A DNA stretch of 64,000 bases from contig NZ_CP109427.1 in the NCBI RefSeq assembly GCF_036250695.1, positions 5,270,001-5,334,000 on the forward strand. The letters run 5' to 3'. The notes under the pieces were generated by a model. It was given only the letters and a program-made list of their open reading frames with translations, was not told where the DNA came from and made no database searches. Position 1 is the first letter of the stretch. Each line of letters begins with the position of its first letter. Origin of the DNA: Streptomyces sp. NBC_01497. Lineage in GTDB: Bacteria > Actinomycetota > Actinomycetes > Streptomycetales > Streptomycetaceae. The position numbers and the translations under genes were made by a program. Positions 61,359 through 64,000 of the stretch are shown here, piece by piece.

Positions 61359-62420
61359 ATGTCGCAGACCGCCGGAAACCCCACACCGCGCCGTGCTCCC
61401 ACGATGGCTGACGTCGCCCAGGTCGCGGGCGTCTCGCACCAGACGGTGTCACGGGTGCTGAGCGGTCACCCGAACGTCCGCGAGTCGACGCGCGCCGAGG
61501 TGCAGAAGGCGATCGAACAGCTGGGCTACCGGCGGAACTCCTCCGCGCGTGCACTGGTGACCCGGCGCACCCTCACACTCGGGGTGGTGGCGTGCAACCC
61601 GACACTGTTCGGCCCTTCCAGCACACTGTTCAGCCTGGAGGAGGCCGCTCGGGAGGAGGGCTATCTGGTCTCTACCGTCACGCTGCGCCGCTACTCCGCG
61701 TCAGCGCTCAGGGAGGCCATCGAGCACCTCAGCGGCTGGGGGGTGGAGGGCATCGTGGTGATCGTGCCCTACCGTGAGGCCGTCAACGCGCTGACGGAGC
61801 TCAGCCTGCCGTTCCCGGTGGTGACCGTCGAGGGCGGTCACACGCTGCCCATCCCGGGCGTCTCCGTGGACCAGGAACTGGGCGCCCGGCTGGTGACCAG
61901 GCACTTGCTCGCCGCCGGGCACCCCACGGTGTGGCATGTCGCCGGCCCCAGGGACTGGCTGGAGGCCGAGGCCAGGATCAACGGCTGGCGCTCGGTGCTC
62001 GAGGAGGCGGGGGCGGTCGTACCACCGGTGCTGGAGGGCGACTGGACACCCCTGTCGGGCTACCGTGCGGGCCAGGAGCTGGCCGGCCGGGTGGTCGGCG
62101 GAGACACCCGTGCCGGGGCTCCGGCCGTCTCCGCGGTGTTCGTGGCGAACGATCAGATGGCGCTGGGCGTGCAGCGGGCCTTTCGCGAAGCGGGGCTCGC
62201 GGTACCGGGCCGGATCGCGCTGGCCGGGTTCGACGACATCCCCGAGGCCGAGTACTTCGCACCACCGCTGACCAGCGTCCGGCAGGATTTCGCCGCCGTC
62301 GGCCAGGCAAGTATGCGGCTGCTGCTCAGCCGGATCGAGTCCGGCGGGAGCGGCGCGGGGGACGAGCACGTCCTGATCGAGCCGCGGTTGATCGTTCGCG
62401 GCAGCAGCCTTCCGGCCTGA
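61359..62420 (+). CDS. LacI family transcriptional regulator of the arabinose locus
   Basis: 353 aa. The HTH is TMADVAQVAGVSHQTVSRVL with the hinge LGYRRNSSARALVTRRT. The sugar-binding core has LTLGVVACNPTLFGPSSTLF, VWHVAGPRDWLEAEARINGW, VFVANDQMALGVQRAFREAG and ALAGFDDIPEAEYFAPPLTS. It probably represses the transport operon and araB until arabinose or a related sugar binds. It is divergent from the transport operon and followed 75 bp later by araB. GGAG four bases before the ATG is the ribosome site, and operator O2 suggests autoregulation. Confidence 0.9.
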   Translation: MSQTAGNPTPRRAPTMADVAQVAGVSHQTVSRVLSGHPNVRESTRAEVQKAIEQLGYRRNSSARALVTRRTLTLGVVACNPTLFGPSSTLFSLEEAAREEGYLVSTVTLRRYSASALREAIEHLSGWGVEGIVVIVPYREAVNALTELSLPFPVVTVEGGHTLPIPGVSVDQELGARLVTRHLLAAGHPTVWHVAGPRDWLEAEARINGWRSVLEEAGAVVPPVLEGDWTPLSGYRAGQELAGRVVGGDTRAGAPAVSAVFVANDQMALGVQRAFREAGLAVPGRIALAGFDDIPEAEYFAPPLTSVRQDFAAVGQASMRLLLSRIESGGSGAGDEHVLIEPRLIVRGSSLPA

Positions 62421-62495
62421 CCGCGTCCCCGCTTCCGGTGAAGCCCGGGCCGACGCCGGGACGGTCCGCGCATTCCGCATGACTGAGAGGGAACG

Positions 62496-64000
62496 ATGAG
62501 CACCGATTCGCCCGCCGTGACCGTCGGTGTCGACTTCGGCACCCTGTCCGGACGCGCCCTGGTCGTCGCCGTCGTCGACGGTACGGAGCTGGGCAGCGCC
62601 GTCCACGAGTACACGCACGGCGTGGTGGACAGCGCCCTGCCCGGCGGTGGTCCCGGACTCCCGCCCGACTGGGCTCTCCAGATCCCCCAGGACTGGAGGG
62701 ACGTGCTGCGCTTCGCGGTACCCGAGGCACTGCGCGCCGCGGGGGTGCGGCCGGAGCAGGTGATCGGCATCGCCACCGACTTCACCGCCTGCACCGTGCT
62801 GCCCACGGCCTCGGACGGCACACCCCTGTGCGAACTGCCCCGCTTCGCCTACCGCCCGCACGCCTACCCGAAACTGTGGCGCCACCACGCCGCCCAGCCC
62901 GAGGCCGACCTGATCGTCGAGCGGGCGCGGGAGAGCGGACAGCCGTGGCTGGGCCGCTACGGCGGGAAGATCTCCAGCGAGTGGCAGTACGCCAAGGCAC
63001 TCCAGACGCTGCACGAGGACCCGGGCGTCTACGCGGCGGCCGACCGTTGGATCGAGGCCGCTGACTGGATCGTCTGGCAGCTCACCGGCGCCGAGAGCCG
63101 CAACCCGTGCGCTGCCGGGTACAAGGGCATCCACCAGGACGGCCGGTACCCCGGCGCCGACTACCTGGCCTCCCTGCACCCGGACTTCGCCGGCTTCACC
63201 GCGAAGCTGGAGCATCCGCTCTCCCCTCTGGGTACCCCGGCGGGCGGACTCACACCCGGGGCCGCGGAGTTGACGGGCCTTCCGGCGGGCACGGTGGTGG
63301 CCGTCGGCAACGTCGACGCCCACGTCACGTCGGCGGCCGCGCAGTCCCTTGACCCCGGCAACATGCTGGCCATCATGGGGACCTCCACCTGCCACGTCAT
63401 GAACTCGGACGTACTGGCCGAGGTGCCGGGCATGTGCGGGGTGGTACGCGACGGAGTGGTGCCGGGCCTCTGGGGCTACGAGGCCGGGCAGAGCGGGGTC
63501 GGCGACATCTTCGCCTGGGCAGCGCGCACCGTCGCACCCGAGGGGTACGCCGCCGAGGCCCGGCACCGCGGCATCTCCGTGCACGACCTGCTCACCGAGA
63601 AGGCCGCCGCACAACCGGTAGGAGCGCACGGCCTGTTGGCGCTCGACTGGCACAGTGGCAACCGCTCGGTCCTGGTCGACCACCACCTCTCCGGACTGGT
63701 CGTCGGACTGACGCTCGACACGCGCCCGGAGGACGTCTACCGCGCACTGATCGAAGCCACCGCGTTCGGCACCCGTGTCATCGTCGAGGCATTCGACCGG
63801 GCCGGGGTCCCGGTGACCGAATTCACCGCGGCCGGCGGCCTGTTGAGGAACCGCTTCCTCATGCAGACCTACAGTGACGTACTGGGCCGCCCGGTGCATG
63901 TGCTCAGGTCCGAGCAGGGGCCCGCCCTCGGTTCGGCCATCCACGCCGCCGTCGCCGCCGGTGCGTACCCGGACATCCGTACCGCCTCGGCCGCGATGGG
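62496..64000 (+). CDS. araB: L-ribulokinase (FGGY family), 3' end beyond the window
   Basis: The first 501 codons are present; the family is about 550-570 aa. AraB features are VTVGVDFGTLSGRALVVAVV at the N-terminal ATPase fold, ATDFTACTVLPTASDGTPLC, YGGKISSEWQYAKALQTLHE, AIMGTSTCHVMNSDVLAEVP, then CGVVRDGVVPGLWGYEAGQS and GVGDIFAWAARTV. The FGGY C-terminal signature region is near TAAGGLLRNRFLMQTYSD. It phosphorylates L-ribulose to L-ribulose-5-phosphate, the second step of arabinose use, with AraA and AraD expected just beyond the window. GAGAGG before the ATG is the ribosome site. Confidence 0.93.
   Translation, partial: MSTDSPAVTVGVDFGTLSGRALVVAVVDGTELGSAVHEYTHGVVDSALPGGGPGLPPDWALQIPQDWRDVLRFAVPEALRAAGVRPEQVIGIATDFTACTVLPTASDGTPLCELPRFAYRPHAYPKLWRHHAAQPEADLIVERARESGQPWLGRYGGKISSEWQYAKALQTLHEDPGVYAAADRWIEAADWIVWQLTGAESRNPCAAGYKGIHQDGRYPGADYLASLHPDFAGFTAKLEHPLSPLGTPAGGLTPGAAELTGLPAGTVVAVGNVDAHVTSAAAQSLDPGNMLAIMGTSTCHVMNSDVLAEVPGMCGVVRDGVVPGLWGYEAGQSGVGDIFAWAARTVAPEGYAAEARHRGISVHDLLTEKAAAQPVGAHGLLALDWHSGNRSVLVDHHLSGLVVGLTLDTRPEDVYRALIEATAFGTRVIVEAFDRAGVPVTEFTAAGGLLRNRFLMQTYSDVLGRPVHVLRSEQGPALGSAIHAAVAAGAYPDIRTASAAM

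Overview
The window is a very GC-rich actinobacterial chromosome segment with the gene content, GTG/TTG starts and ATGA/GTGA stop-start overlaps typical of Streptomyces. The left end follows an order I recall from the S. coelicolor SCO2954-SCO2943 neighbourhood: sigU, rsuA, HelD-like helicase, NAD malic enzyme, hup, murA, algH/yqgE, DUF3039 and a GH20 hexosaminidase. hpdR/hpdA further right fit the same neighbourhood. That synteny is from memory and was not searched.

Layout. 1-588: 3' end of a membrane acyltransferase. 673-5690: HemD-like protein, SigU, its anti-sigma factor and a HelD-type helicase. 5691-11617: a candidate structured RNA, malic enzyme, HU, MurA, AlgH and DUF3039. 11869-13671: a DasR-type site and an intracellular-looking GH20 enzyme. 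14237-19718: a three-gene xanthine dehydrogenase-type molybdoenzyme operon whose iron-sulphur subunit carries an unusually long disordered N-terminus.

19877-36378 is the most interesting part. It is a tandem duplication of a type VII secretion-associated cassette, with visibly lower GC in places. Each copy has a small helical protein, a WXG protein with a long Gly/Pro/Arg tail, a mycosin-like subtilase, a small helical protein, a protein of about 770 aa with a WXG N-terminus, and lipoprotein(s). Copy A is 19877-27170 and copy B is 27170-34647, followed by three more lipoprotein genes. A chimeric lipoprotein gene at the A/B junction, a truncated lipoprotein inside B and a relic of a third large gene at 36512-36595 point to repeated duplication and decay. 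No EccB/C/D/E core gene is present, so any export must use a machine encoded elsewhere.

36645-38367: a WhiJ-like developmental regulator module (DUF397, XRE/DUF5753, RsbW-like ATPase). 38501-48923: two MFS transporters, an SF2 helicase, an IclR regulator, a Lon-like protease, an ArsR regulator with a clear operator, and hpdR/hpdA for tyrosine catabolism. 49104-56624: TPR protein, GlcD-type flavoprotein, a small HTH/ClpN operon with twin palindromes, two methyltransferases, a DinB-like protein and a PNPOx-like flavoprotein with an AT-rich operator. 57268-64000: a CUT2-type sugar ABC transporter on the minus strand, divergent from a LacI-family regulator and araB (L-ribulokinase, cut by the window end). 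This is an L-arabinose uptake and use locus with paired LacI-type operators. No tRNA, rRNA, CRISPR array or intact insertion sequence was seen.
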